A DNA stretch of 8,342 bases, from assembly GCA_018262455.1 (NCBI GenBank), contig JAGSPR010000306.1, forward strand, positions 1 to 8,342. The letters run 5' to 3'. Origin of the DNA: Deltaproteobacteria bacterium. GTDB lineage: Bacteria; Myxococcota; Polyangia; Haliangiales; Haliangiaceae. The number at the start of each line of letters is the position of its first letter. The stretch's first letter is position 1. The translations under genes and the position numbers were made by a program. The notes under the pieces are model-generated. The model did not search any database. It saw only the letters and a list, made by a program, of their open reading frames with translations, and was not told where the DNA came from. This document shows positions 1 through 7,395 of this stretch, in pieces.

Positions 1-1508
1 TCCTCACGGCGGGCACCGCGATCGCGGCCGTCTCCATGGCGGCCGCGATCTGCCTCGTCGACTACCTGATGTTCGTCCGTGGCGTGAGCCTTGGCGCGAC
101 GCGACCGCTGATCGCCCTCGTGGTGGCGGCCGCGATCGAGCGCATCCACGAGCGCCTCGTGCTCCGCCATCACGTCGACGACATCGCGCGCTGGACGAGG
201 CAATGGAGCTCGCTCGACGCGATGCGCACCGACGTTCCGGTCGACGAGCAGGCCTACTGGCTCCGCGTGGCCACGCTCGCACGCCTCTACATGGGCTGCA
301 CGTCGACCATCGTGGCCGAGGTTCCCCAGGGCCGCTCGCGCCTCAAGCTGCGCGTGATCCACGGGACCACCCCCAAGGAGATCGCCGAGAAGCGACGCGA
401 TGTTCGCCGCAGCCCGTATCGCAAGCCACACCTGACGCTCGGCCCGGTCTGGCACGACGGCTTCATGGTCGGCGACCGCACGGCAACGCTCCTCATGCCC
501 CTCGTCGTCGGGACGCAGCTCCTGGGATTCTGGATCGTCAACTTCCCGAACCGCGAGCTGGTGACCGAGCCGCACATGGCGCTCATCAAGACCCTCGCGC
601 ACGAGATCGCGATGGCGATCGAACGCCGGCGCCACGCGAGTGCCACGTCGCGGCCGCTCGGAGTCATCGACAAGCTGCTCGGATCCGGCCGGGTCTCGAT
701 CGACCTCGCCGAGGTGCGCAGGTCGTTCGCGGCCCACACCAAGAACCAGCAGGAGTTGCTCACCCTTGGCGAGTCGATGCCGTTCGGGGTGTTCGTCGCC
801 ACGTTGTGGGGCGAGATCCGCTACCTGAACACCGCGATGAAGCTGGCGTGCAAGGAGGCGGGGATCGATGTCACGACCAACAACGACAGCCTGCCCGACG
901 TGTTGTGCCAGCTCACCGGGTTTCACACCACCGAGATGCACCAGCACTTGCGCAAGCTCGTGCAAGAGCTCGAGGAGCTGCACCTGCGCGGGCGCGACCG
1001 CATGGATCGCGTGGGAAGAGACTTCGTCCTGTCGTGGCTCAGGCCGATCGCCAGCGATGCCGCCGACGCCGAGCAGCTGATCCTCGTGTGCGCCGTGCCT
1101 CGGCGAGATCACGATCGCCGACCCGAGGGCGCGCGCAGCCTCGCGCCGCTGCTGCGAGCCCTCCACAAGCCGACCGACGATCACTCGGTGACGATCCCGC
1201 GGCTCAAGGTCGACCTCGATCCCGGCGAGGCGCGCCCGCTCCACGCGCTCCCCCAGAGACTGCCAGCGGCGAGCGAGCTCGAGGGCGCCCTCGCGTACAC
1301 GGCGCGGCGAGCTCCGTTCATTCCCGACGCGACCCTCCGGCTGTGCAGGCCCGAGGCTGACCGCGATCCCAGCGAGATCACGTTCGTGGCGGCGGGGACC
1401 TCCAGCCTGTCTGCTCGCAGCCTTCCGGTGGTGGCCGATGCGATCGCGAACCCCGACCTGACGGTCCCTACCCCCTTCACCAGCTTCGAAGATGACGATT
1501 CGCACTGA
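1..1508 (+). CDS. Membrane-anchored GAF/PAS sensor-like protein (5' partial; possible CHASE2-type N-terminus)
   Basis: The reading frame is open from the left edge (first full codon at 3), so the true start is outside the window; the ATG at 36 lies inside a hydrophobic stretch and is unlikely to be the start. Residues are numbered from that ATG. The first ~33 residues plus the 11 before them form two hydrophobic segments around a short loop (FVRGVSLGATRP), resembling the membrane end of a CHASE2 sensor module. Residues ~68-197 look like a GAF domain, ending in the typical helix (IKTLAHEIAMAIERRR). Residues ~238-355 look PAS-like (LGESMPFGVFVATLWGEIRYLN). The last ~125 residues are unrecognised and end in an acidic tail. 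No histidine kinase, GGDEF, EAL or DNA-binding output domain is visible, so output is probably by protein contact. The next gene starts 15 bases after the stop, suggesting co-transcription. The sensor role is inferred; the exact ligand is unknown. Confidence 0.8.
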   Translation, partial: LTAGTAIAAVSMAAAICLVDYLMFVRGVSLGATRPLIALVVAAAIERIHERLVLRHHVDDIARWTRQWSSLDAMRTDVPVDEQAYWLRVATLARLYMGCTSTIVAEVPQGRSRLKLRVIHGTTPKEIAEKRRDVRRSPYRKPHLTLGPVWHDGFMVGDRTATLLMPLVVGTQLLGFWIVNFPNRELVTEPHMALIKTLAHEIAMAIERRRHASATSRPLGVIDKLLGSGRVSIDLAEVRRSFAAHTKNQQELLTLGESMPFGVFVATLWGEIRYLNTAMKLACKEAGIDVTTNNDSLPDVLCQLTGFHTTEMHQHLRKLVQELEELHLRGRDRMDRVGRDFVLSWLRPIASDAADAEQLILVCAVPRRDHDRRPEGARSLAPLLRALHKPTDDHSVTIPRLKVDLDPGEARPLHALPQRLPAASELEGALAYTARRAPFIPDATLRLCRPEADRDPSEITFVAAGTSSLSARSLPVVADAIANPDLTVPTPFTSFEDDDSH

Positions 1509-1510
1509 AC

Positions 1511-1517
1511 GAGGGGG
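1511..1517 (+). promoter_or_regulatory. Ribosome binding site for the PgsC-like gene
   Basis: A GAGGGGG purine run sits 6 bases before the GTG at 1524. It supports GTG as the start; the next in-frame methionine (residue 64) would remove the first membrane segment and the conserved GLVVPGYLA motif. Confidence 0.7.
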
Positions 1518-1523
1518 CCTGTC

Positions 1524-4500
1524 GTGAGCGGCGATCTCCTCACGGTGTTCCCACCCAACGGGGTCGATCAGACGATCCACGTCGCGATCCTGATCGGCGT
1601 GGTGCTGCTGCTCGTGCTGACCGAGTCGTTCGGCTGGGTGTTCAGTGGACTCGTGGTCCCCGGCTATCTTGCATCGCTGTTCGTGCTCGAACCCGCATCG
1701 GGCGTCACCGTGATGTTCGAAGCCATCCTCACGTTCGTGTTCGCGCGGCTCGTCTCGGACGTCGTCGCGCGCAGCGGGGCCTGGAGCTCGTTCTTTGGCC
1801 GCGAGCGATTCTTGTTGCTGATCTTCATCTCGATCTCGGTCCGGCAAGCGTCCGAGCTCTGGCTACTGCCCGACGTCCTGCAGATCGTCGACGACCAGAT
1901 CGGCACGACGTACCACCTGACCCACACGTTCTCCTCGGTCGGCCTCGTGCTCGTTCCGCTGACCGCGAACATGTTCTGGAAGCTCGATCTCCGACGCGGG
2001 CTGATCCAGATCGGCGTTCCGACGGCACTGACGTTCGCGATCCTCTACTTCGTGCTGCTGCCGTACACCAACCTGTCGTTCGCGCGGCTCGAGATCACGT
2101 ACGAGAACGTCGCCCTCGATTTCATGTCGTCGCCGAAGGCGTACATCCTGCTCGTCGTCGGTGCGCACCTCGCGTCGCGCTACAACCTGCTCTATGGCTG
2201 GGACTACGCCGGAATCCTGGTCCCGGCGCTGCTCACGCTCGCCTGGATGTCCCCGTTCCGGCTCGTGACCACGCTCGTCGAGACCTTGCTGCTCGTGGTC
2301 GTGGTCCGCGCGATCATCTCGTTGCCGGGGATCCGGACGATGAACCTCGAGGGTCCGCGCAAGGTCGCGCTCGTGTTCACGGTGAGCTTCTTCGTCAAGT
2401 GGGGGCTCGGCTGGATCGTCGGCCCGACCATCTCCGACCTCCGGGTCACCGATCTGTTCGGGTTCGGGTATCTGCTCTCGAGCCTGCTCGCGGTGAAGAT
2501 CCTGCAGAAGGGCACGGTGGCGCGGATCGCGGTGCCAACGTTCGTGGTCAGCGTCATCGCGCTCGTCGTCGGAAGCGCCGTCGGGTTCGGGCTCGACCAG
2601 GTCGCCCCGACGCCCCAGCCCGCCGCGATCGCGGCAGCGGTCGCGCCGATGCCGGCGACCACGGTGCTGCTACGAACCGCGCGCGGCGTGCTCGCGCTCG
2701 GGCACGTCCGCGCCCGGCTCGATGTCGCCGGCGACGTCCCGATCGCTCGAACATCGTCCGAGCTCGAAAGCTATCGTGCGTTGTGGGCCGCGATCGCCGC
2801 CTGGCTGGAGGCCCCGAGCGATCCCGCGCGCCGCGAGGTCGAGCTGCGCGCCGTCGCGATGGGGCTCGCGCTCCGCCCGATCGAGCCACTCGGTGGTCGG
2901 CAGGCGTGGGCGCTGTTCGAGCTCGAGGAGCGCCTCGTCGCACAGCTTGGATGGGACACGGCGGTGCTGGTGCCGGCGGCGCGCGGACCGATCATCGCGG
3001 TCCCGCGGCCGGCGAGCGAGGAGCCCACCGCAGAGGTCGCCGCGTCACTCTGCGAGCGGATCGCGTGTCGTGCCGTGGTCGTGAGCGGGATCGACACCAG
3101 CGGTGTACGAGGCACGGATGCCGACCGTGCGGCGCACGGGGTGGCTCGCCGCGCACTCGGCCACCTGCCGGCGATCGAGCTGCGCGCCGATCCGTCCCTT
3201 CCTCACGGACGCAGCGTGCTCCACGTCGCGAATGGGGAGCCCGAGGTCAACGTGTCGGCACTGTGGCCGCGCGGCCTGGAGCTGTCGTGGAAGCCCGCTG
3301 TCGGACCCGGTGATCACTGGGGCGCACAGGTCCTGCGAGCCAATCCCGAGGACTACTGGCACGTGGTGACGGGGGTGTCGGCGATCTCGATCGAGCATGA
3401 CGTCTCGATCGAGGCCTGGTTCGCGCAGTTCTTCGAGCGCGTCGATCCGCCCGCCGCAAGCGGACCCGTTCCGGGTGTGCGGCCGTCGACGAGGGCGGCC
3501 GAGATCACGCACGCCGCGCCATCGCAGAGCGAGCTTCGCTTCGTCGAGCTGATGATCGCGAAGCCCGCGCTCGCCGGCGCGAACCTCGGAGTCGTCCACG
3601 CGATGGCGACACTCGTCGGCTACGGCGTGCACATCCTGGGTGATGGCGTCGGGCCCGCGCGTGGATGCTGGATCGTCGCCGAGGAGACGCACCCGCGGCG
3701 GCTCGGCTGGGGTGTGCTCGCGGGCCGCGTGGAGGTCGCCGATCCGGTCGCGATCGAGATCCCGCGGCCGCGCCGGGAGATCGGCACGTGGCGGCTCGGC
3801 GTCGAGCTGTGGCGCTCCACCAAGGCCGGCGCGCTGATCGTCGCCGATGGGGACGTTCCCGACGATCGCCTGGATGCCGACCCCGCCGCGACCTGGAACA
3901 CGACGACGGTGTTCCAGGCGTTCCACCAGGCCGCCCACGATGCGCTCCGGCGAGCTCCCCGCGCCACGATCCTCCAGATCCGTGGGTTCGGCGTCACCCA
4001 ACCGATCCCGGAGCCGGCCGTCGTGACGCTGCTCCGCCCCGCACTCGAGCCCGCGCAGCTTCCCGACGGGATCGCCGCGATCCTCCATTCCGAGGGGACG
4101 CCACGAGCCCTCCGCGCCGCTCGCATCTACGATGGTGCGCGCGACCTGATCGACGTCAACGGAACGGGCAATCCCCAGCTCCAGTACTGCTCCCGCTTCG
4201 AGACGGTGACCTGCGCGTTGCTGTGGTTCTCGGAGGCCGTGCGTGACGATTATCGCGACGGCGACCACGCGCGCTCCCTCGCGCAGTTCACCCAGGCCGG
4301 GCTCGCGGTGACTCCGCTGCCCGCGCACGTCGCGTTGCTCGAGCCGGCACTCGCCGCGCCGGATCCTGGAGTTCTTGGACCTCCGGGAGCTCGGGCTGCG
4401 CTGAAGCACCGGTTCGACGAGCTCGCCGAGATCGCCCAGACCTACGCGTCCGAGCGCAACGTCCAGCTGCTTCGGCGAGTGACGACCCTCGTCGGCGACT

Positions 4501-4739
4501 CCAGCGGCGCGATCGACGTTCGCGGCGGCTACAGCGAGGAGCTTGGACGACCGTTTCTCGTGCTCGAGGTCCGCGAAGGCGACCACGTGATGCGCGGGCT
4601 GGTGTTCGTTCCCTCGAGCGGCGACCGGATCGATCTCGCCGGCGGAATCGACGCGGCGCGGCTTGCCGAGCTGCTCGCCCGGCGACCGCGGATCATCACG
4701 CTGACCGGCCGCGCCATGGGAGCAAGTCATGGCGAGTGA
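1524..4739 (+). CDS. Duplicated PgsC/CapC-like membrane protein fused to a large extracytoplasmic region with pseudo-hydrolase domains
   Basis: Seen: 1071 residues. Residues 17-356 hold about 11-12 hydrophobic segments in two similar halves. The first half has GLVVPGYLA (42-50), a GRERF turn (92-96) and a GLVLVPLTANMFW segment followed by a terminal hydrophobic helix. This matches the order and motifs of PgsC/CapC, the ~150-residue membrane subunit of poly-gamma-glutamate synthase. The second half repeats the pattern (YAGILVPALLTLAW, then FGFGYLLSSLLAVKIL). After an Ala/Pro linker (357-380) come ~700 soluble residues. These contain two divergent copies of the domain found in the lipoprotein at 7392, plus a tentative partial copy at the end. 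Arg/Lys-rich loops (75-95, 153-158, 271-280, 325-334) suggest these loops are cytoplasmic, which puts the C-terminal region outside the membrane. Both full copies have Arg in place of the two candidate metal-binding His residues. A polymer export or assembly role is inferred; orthology to a working PGA synthase is not shown, so no symbol is given. Confidence 0.85.
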   Translation: MSGDLLTVFPPNGVDQTIHVAILIGVVLLLVLTESFGWVFSGLVVPGYLASLFVLEPASGVTVMFEAILTFVFARLVSDVVARSGAWSSFFGRERFLLLIFISISVRQASELWLLPDVLQIVDDQIGTTYHLTHTFSSVGLVLVPLTANMFWKLDLRRGLIQIGVPTALTFAILYFVLLPYTNLSFARLEITYENVALDFMSSPKAYILLVVGAHLASRYNLLYGWDYAGILVPALLTLAWMSPFRLVTTLVETLLLVVVVRAIISLPGIRTMNLEGPRKVALVFTVSFFVKWGLGWIVGPTISDLRVTDLFGFGYLLSSLLAVKILQKGTVARIAVPTFVVSVIALVVGSAVGFGLDQVAPTPQPAAIAAAVAPMPATTVLLRTARGVLALGHVRARLDVAGDVPIARTSSELESYRALWAAIAAWLEAPSDPARREVELRAVAMGLALRPIEPLGGRQAWALFELEERLVAQLGWDTAVLVPAARGPIIAVPRPASEEPTAEVAASLCERIACRAVVVSGIDTSGVRGTDADRAAHGVARRALGHLPAIELRADPSLPHGRSVLHVANGEPEVNVSALWPRGLELSWKPAVGPGDHWGAQVLRANPEDYWHVVTGVSAISIEHDVSIEAWFAQFFERVDPPAASGPVPGVRPSTRAAEITHAAPSQSELRFVELMIAKPALAGANLGVVHAMATLVGYGVHILGDGVGPARGCWIVAEETHPRRLGWGVLAGRVEVADPVAIEIPRPRREIGTWRLGVELWRSTKAGALIVADGDVPDDRLDADPAATWNTTTVFQAFHQAAHDALRRAPRATILQIRGFGVTQPIPEPAVVTLLRPALEPAQLPDGIAAILHSEGTPRALRAARIYDGARDLIDVNGTGNPQLQYCSRFETVTCALLWFSEAVRDDYRDGDHARSLAQFTQAGLAVTPLPAHVALLEPALAAPDPGVLGPPGARAALKHRFDELAEIAQTYASERNVQLLRRVTTLVGDSSGAIDVRGGYSEELGRPFLVLEVREGDHVMRGLVFVPSSGDRIDLAGGIDAARLAELLARRPRIITLTGRAMGASHGE
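1572..2063 (+). other. First PgsC/CapC-like membrane repeat (residues 17-180)
   Basis: This corresponds to a whole PgsC/CapC protein. A hydrophobic helix leads into GLVVPGYLA, then a long helix (62-83), a basic turn and an FLLLIFISISV helix. The segment SSVGLVLVPLTANMFW comes next, then LIQIGVPTALTFAILYFVLL. The last two match the family's characteristic GxGVIVPGLIAN segment and final helix, as recalled from Bacillus PgsC. Confidence 0.75.
2136..2591 (+). other. Second, diverged PgsC/CapC-like membrane repeat (residues 205-356)
   Basis: The order of elements is the same as in the first repeat: a hydrophobic helix (205-220), a W-D-Y-A-G-I-L-V-P-A-L-L motif (226-237) in the place of GLVVPGYLA, and a long helix (247-267). 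A basic loop, FGFGYLLSSLLAVKILQKG and a final hydrophobic helix follow. Motif match to the family is weaker than in the first half, so this half may be structural. The pairing suggests an internal gene duplication. Confidence 0.6.
2757..3191 (+). other. Pseudo-hydrolase domain, copy 1 (residues 412-556 of the PgsC-like protein)
   Basis: This aligns by eye with the lipoprotein domain at 7392. SELESYRALWAAI matches HETIQALIPKLFEAA. AVAMGLALRPIEPLGGRQAW matches EAAAAGFQIEIWTVSGGSYW. PIIAVPRPASEEPTAEVAASL matches AILLEAPHNYYDVGTGRLAAEL without a gap from P onward. The His of A-P-H is Arg495, the acidic residue four positions later is kept (Glu499), and the second His position (Q-L-H-G) is Arg554 in E-L-R-A. 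The region after ~560 no longer aligns clearly. The domain is probably catalytically dead but could still bind a ligand. Confidence 0.55.
3528..4238 (+). other. Pseudo-hydrolase domain, copy 2 (residues 669-905 of the PgsC-like protein)
   Basis: This is the better-preserved fused copy. HAMATLVGYGVHIL aligns with SEAAAAGFQIEIW of the lipoprotein. IEIPRPRREIGTWRLGVELW aligns with LEAPHNYYDVGTGRLAAELF. TVFQAFHQAAHDAL...ILQIRGFG aligns with PLHAFSIATEAFAI...VIQLHGFG. Near the end, N883-P-Q885 lies opposite N303-A-Q305. Arg748 and Arg820 replace His155 and His235, and Glu752 keeps the acidic position of Asp159. Loss of both His residues in an otherwise well-kept fold suggests selection for binding rather than catalysis. 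Confidence 0.65.
4718..4722 (+). promoter_or_regulatory. Ribosome binding site inside the end of the PgsC-like gene
   Basis: GGGAG lies 6 bases before the ATG at 4729, within the last codons of the upstream gene. It supports an 11-base overlap and coupled translation. Confidence 0.6.
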
Positions 4740-7395
4740 CACGCGGCGATCCGGATCCCGGCCGATCCTGGCGAGACTCGCGCTCGGCTCGGTGCTGGTC
4801 GTGTTCGTCGCGCTCGCGATCCGGATCGCGATGAGGCTCGACCAGCCGCTCGATCTGGTCGAGCAGAAGCTCGCGGGCGCCGAGCGCTACCTCTACTACA
4901 GGGTCACCCCGGAGACCGGTCCACGGTTCGAGCTCGACGGAGATGAGAGCCAGATCCGGATCGTGAGCCACGTCGTCGTCTCGCCGCAGGGTGCCTACGA
5001 CCCCGCGCGTGAGCTCGAGTATGGGGTCCGCATCGAGGTCGACCTGGATGACGGCAGGAAGTGGCGACGCGACGTGTACACGAGGTCGCGGCAGAGCAAG
5101 GCGCGCTGGGTCCCCGATCACGGCGGCATGATGCTCGACGAGAACACGTTCAGCCTCGAGCGACTGGAGCTCACCGACGATCGGCTGCTGGTCGTGGCGC
5201 TCCCGGCGAACCTGCGACCCGGCACGACGCTGCGCGTGACCCTGCTCGGCGAGCCCGCGCTGGGCTTCGTGCGGGTCTACACGCCGATCCCGCGCACCAA
5301 CATCGAGCAGCACGCGCACGACCTCGTCCCGGCGGAGCGCAGCAGGCTGGCGGAGCGCATCGGCTATCTACCGTGGGATCGCGTGACGGGAGCGCTCGAC
5401 CTGGAGAGCTTGCGGTTCACCGAGCGCCGGCTGTCGGCCGACGGCGAGGACGGGATCGACTACGAGACGCAGACGCTCTACACGACCGAGTTTCGGCTGC
5501 GCTACACGAACGCGGTCGAGCGCGGAGTCCTCGTCACCGCCGAGCACGGCGCCGCGGTCAACGTCGTCGGTCCCGCCCACGTCGATCTCGACGTCGCGCG
5601 GCCGACCATGTTCGAGGTTACGTCGGGAAAGCTCGACGTCCGGCTGGTCGGAGAGGGCCGCCTGCCCGCGCCGCTCGCGATCCCGCTACCGGACCGCGGG
5701 GCATCGACCACCGCAGGCATCGACATCCCGGCCGGCATCTTCACGCTGACCGTGACGGCGACCGCCGCGGCAACGGTCGAGCTGGTCGCGGCTCCGAATC
5801 GTGCGGTCGCGCTCGGCGGCATCGCCGGTGCGCCCCTCGTCCCCGACGAGCAGCTCGTCACCGCATACCTGAGCGGCCCGGACGGCCCTCCGATCTCGAT
5901 CGCCGTCGACGGCCCCAGCGATGTCCTCGGGCGGGTCCTTCGCATCGACGTCCGCACCCTCGCGAGCGTGCCGGCGCCTGCCGTGGCGAGTCGAACGCTC
6001 CGGCAGTGGCCCGCAGCGCCCGTACCATCGGGCTCGCCGAGTGTGTCGACGGCCACGCCGCTCGCCACGCCGCTCGTCGCGCCGCTCGCCACGCCGCTCG
6101 CCGGCAGCTTGCTGCTCGAGGCGCTCGATCGCGAGGGTCACGTGATCGTGAAGAGCTCGGCGGCCATCGCGAGCGAGACCACGCCGTTCGAGACCGCCAT
6201 GTTGTTCGGCAAGCTCACCGCCAGCGTCTCCGAGCCGATCAACATCCGGTTCGTGGTTCCACCGGCGGGACGAGAGGTCCGGATCCGCACCGACCGGCCC
6301 GCGCTCGTCCAGATCTCGACGCCGGTCGCGCTCTCGCCACCGCGGGATCGCCTCGAGTTCCCGTACGACCTCGCTCCCCTCACCACCACGATCTGGCGGT
6401 ACGCCCGTTACGCCGAGCGCGGCTGGCTGCCCGTGCGCCCGCGAAACCTCGACCTCCTCGCGCCCGCCCGCATCGTGACGCTGCGCGCGCAGGCACGGCT
6501 CGAGTCACGCCTGATCCCGCCCGCACCGGAGGTGGCCGGCCTCGCCCTGCCGCCGGTGGGACGCCTCGAGCACCAGACGGTGGTCGAGCGCGTCTCGCCG
6601 GAGGATGCGGCCGGCTTCGTCGCCCGATGGACCGCGGGGCATTACACCGCGATCGTCCCAGGCCGGCCGGTCACGCTCGAGCTCTCGCGCGCTCCATCAC
6701 GGCCGTCGATCCAGTACTGGGCCAGCGGTGGGGACGACGCGATCGTCGGTGCCTCCATGACGCTCGCGATCGATGGCCGCGCGCTCGAAACCAAGGTGTT
6801 CGAGACGGCGCAGGGCAGGTTCCGCTTGCCAGCCGGGTTGTCCGGACCGCACCAGCTCGTGGTCGAGACGACGGCGCCGGTGCGCCTGCTCGTCGATCGA
6901 CCACCGACCTCCGGCGGCGCGGAGCTGTTCGTGGTTCGCTCGATCTACAAGATCAGCGAAGGCCGCACGGTGACGGTCCCGGTCACCAAGCACGGCGCCC
7001 GCGCACAGAACGTCAACCTCGTCGTATACACGCATGCGGCGGGCGTCGATCCGGACGCATCGATCCGCATCGTGATCGACGACGGAGAGCCGGCTCGGCT
7101 CGCCGGAGTCGCGCTGACGAAGTGGACGCTCGCCGATCGGACCGTGCCGCTGCCCGCCGCCGATCGTCCGGCGACGCTCCAGTTCGCCAGCCTCGCGCGG
7201 GGCGGCGTGCTGTATCCCAGGTTGCTGGTGGTCGCGCTCGGCGATGACCTGGCCGCCGGGCCCCACACGGTCAAGCTCTCGGTGACCGGAGCATCCCAGA
7301 CGTGGGGCCGACTGTTCACGCTCGAGAACGCACCGACGCCTCCGCGCGCGCTGCAGTGGCGCGGCGGCACCGACACCGAGGAGACCACTCCGTGA
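4729..7395 (+). CDS. Large single-pass, beta-rich extracytoplasmic protein of unknown function
   Basis: I do not recognise a named family. Residues 1-12 are basic (TRRSGSR) and 13-34 form a hydrophobic segment (LALGSVLVVFVALAIRIA) with no signal-peptidase or lipobox site, so it is probably a membrane anchor with the ~850-residue remainder outside. The remainder has alternating short hydrophobic strands and Gly/Pro/Asp turns, typical of stacked beta-sandwich modules. Recurrent phrases include VVGPAHVDLDVARP (279-292) and AVDGPSDVL...LRIDVR (392-409), and TDRPALVQIS (521-530) and TAPVRLLVDRP (715-725). A TPLA-type proline linker (443-458) separates an N-terminal half from a C-terminal half. No catalytic motif was seen. 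The gene overlaps its upstream neighbour by 11 bases and its downstream neighbour by 4, implying it works with the PgsC-like protein and the lipoprotein, perhaps as a polymer-binding scaffold (inference). Confidence 0.85.
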   Translation: MASDTRRSGSRPILARLALGSVLVVFVALAIRIAMRLDQPLDLVEQKLAGAERYLYYRVTPETGPRFELDGDESQIRIVSHVVVSPQGAYDPARELEYGVRIEVDLDDGRKWRRDVYTRSRQSKARWVPDHGGMMLDENTFSLERLELTDDRLLVVALPANLRPGTTLRVTLLGEPALGFVRVYTPIPRTNIEQHAHDLVPAERSRLAERIGYLPWDRVTGALDLESLRFTERRLSADGEDGIDYETQTLYTTEFRLRYTNAVERGVLVTAEHGAAVNVVGPAHVDLDVARPTMFEVTSGKLDVRLVGEGRLPAPLAIPLPDRGASTTAGIDIPAGIFTLTVTATAAATVELVAAPNRAVALGGIAGAPLVPDEQLVTAYLSGPDGPPISIAVDGPSDVLGRVLRIDVRTLASVPAPAVASRTLRQWPAAPVPSGSPSVSTATPLATPLVAPLATPLAGSLLLEALDREGHVIVKSSAAIASETTPFETAMLFGKLTASVSEPINIRFVVPPAGREVRIRTDRPALVQISTPVALSPPRDRLEFPYDLAPLTTTIWRYARYAERGWLPVRPRNLDLLAPARIVTLRAQARLESRLIPPAPEVAGLALPPVGRLEHQTVVERVSPEDAAGFVARWTAGHYTAIVPGRPVTLELSRAPSRPSIQYWASGGDDAIVGASMTLAIDGRALETKVFETAQGRFRLPAGLSGPHQLVVETTAPVRLLVDRPPTSGGAELFVVRSIYKISEGRTVTVPVTKHGARAQNVNLVVYTHAAGVDPDASIRIVIDDGEPARLAGVALTKWTLADRTVPLPAADRPATLQFASLARGGVLYPRLLVVALGDDLAAGPHTVKLSVTGASQTWGRLFTLENAPTPPRALQWRGGTDTEETTP
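6055..6102 (+). repeat. Four tandem 12-base units encoding TPLA-type repeats
   Basis: Four units of consensus ACGCCGCTCGCC lie end to end at 6055, 6067, 6079 and 6091. The second differs at one base (GTC for GCC) and the third at one base (G for A). They encode TPLA-TPLV-APLA-TPLA, residues 443-458 of the beta-rich protein, and likely form an extended linker between its halves. The in-frame unit length would allow copy-number change without a frameshift. Confidence 0.85.
7378..7384 (+). promoter_or_regulatory. Ribosome binding site for the lipoprotein gene
   Basis: GAGGAGA lies 7 bases before the GTG at 7392, inside the end of the upstream gene. It fixes GTG as the start, in a GTGA start/stop overlap. 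Confidence 0.7.

Noticed and set aside
36..38. ATG as the true start of the first gene
   Set aside because: The frame is open to the left edge and the ATG falls within a hydrophobic membrane segment with no purine-rich site before it.
3045..4742. Long open frame on the - strand opposite the PgsC-like gene (565 codons)
   Set aside because: It is antisense to a gene with clear membrane motifs and duplicated domains. Its translation is rich in Arg, Asp and Gly without domain structure, as expected for shadow frames in GC-rich DNA.
5061..7247. Long + strand frame inside the beta-rich protein gene (728 codons)
   Set aside because: The translation is Arg/Ala/Pro-rich low-complexity and has no ribosome site. 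The overlapping frame has normal composition and coupled start and stop signals.
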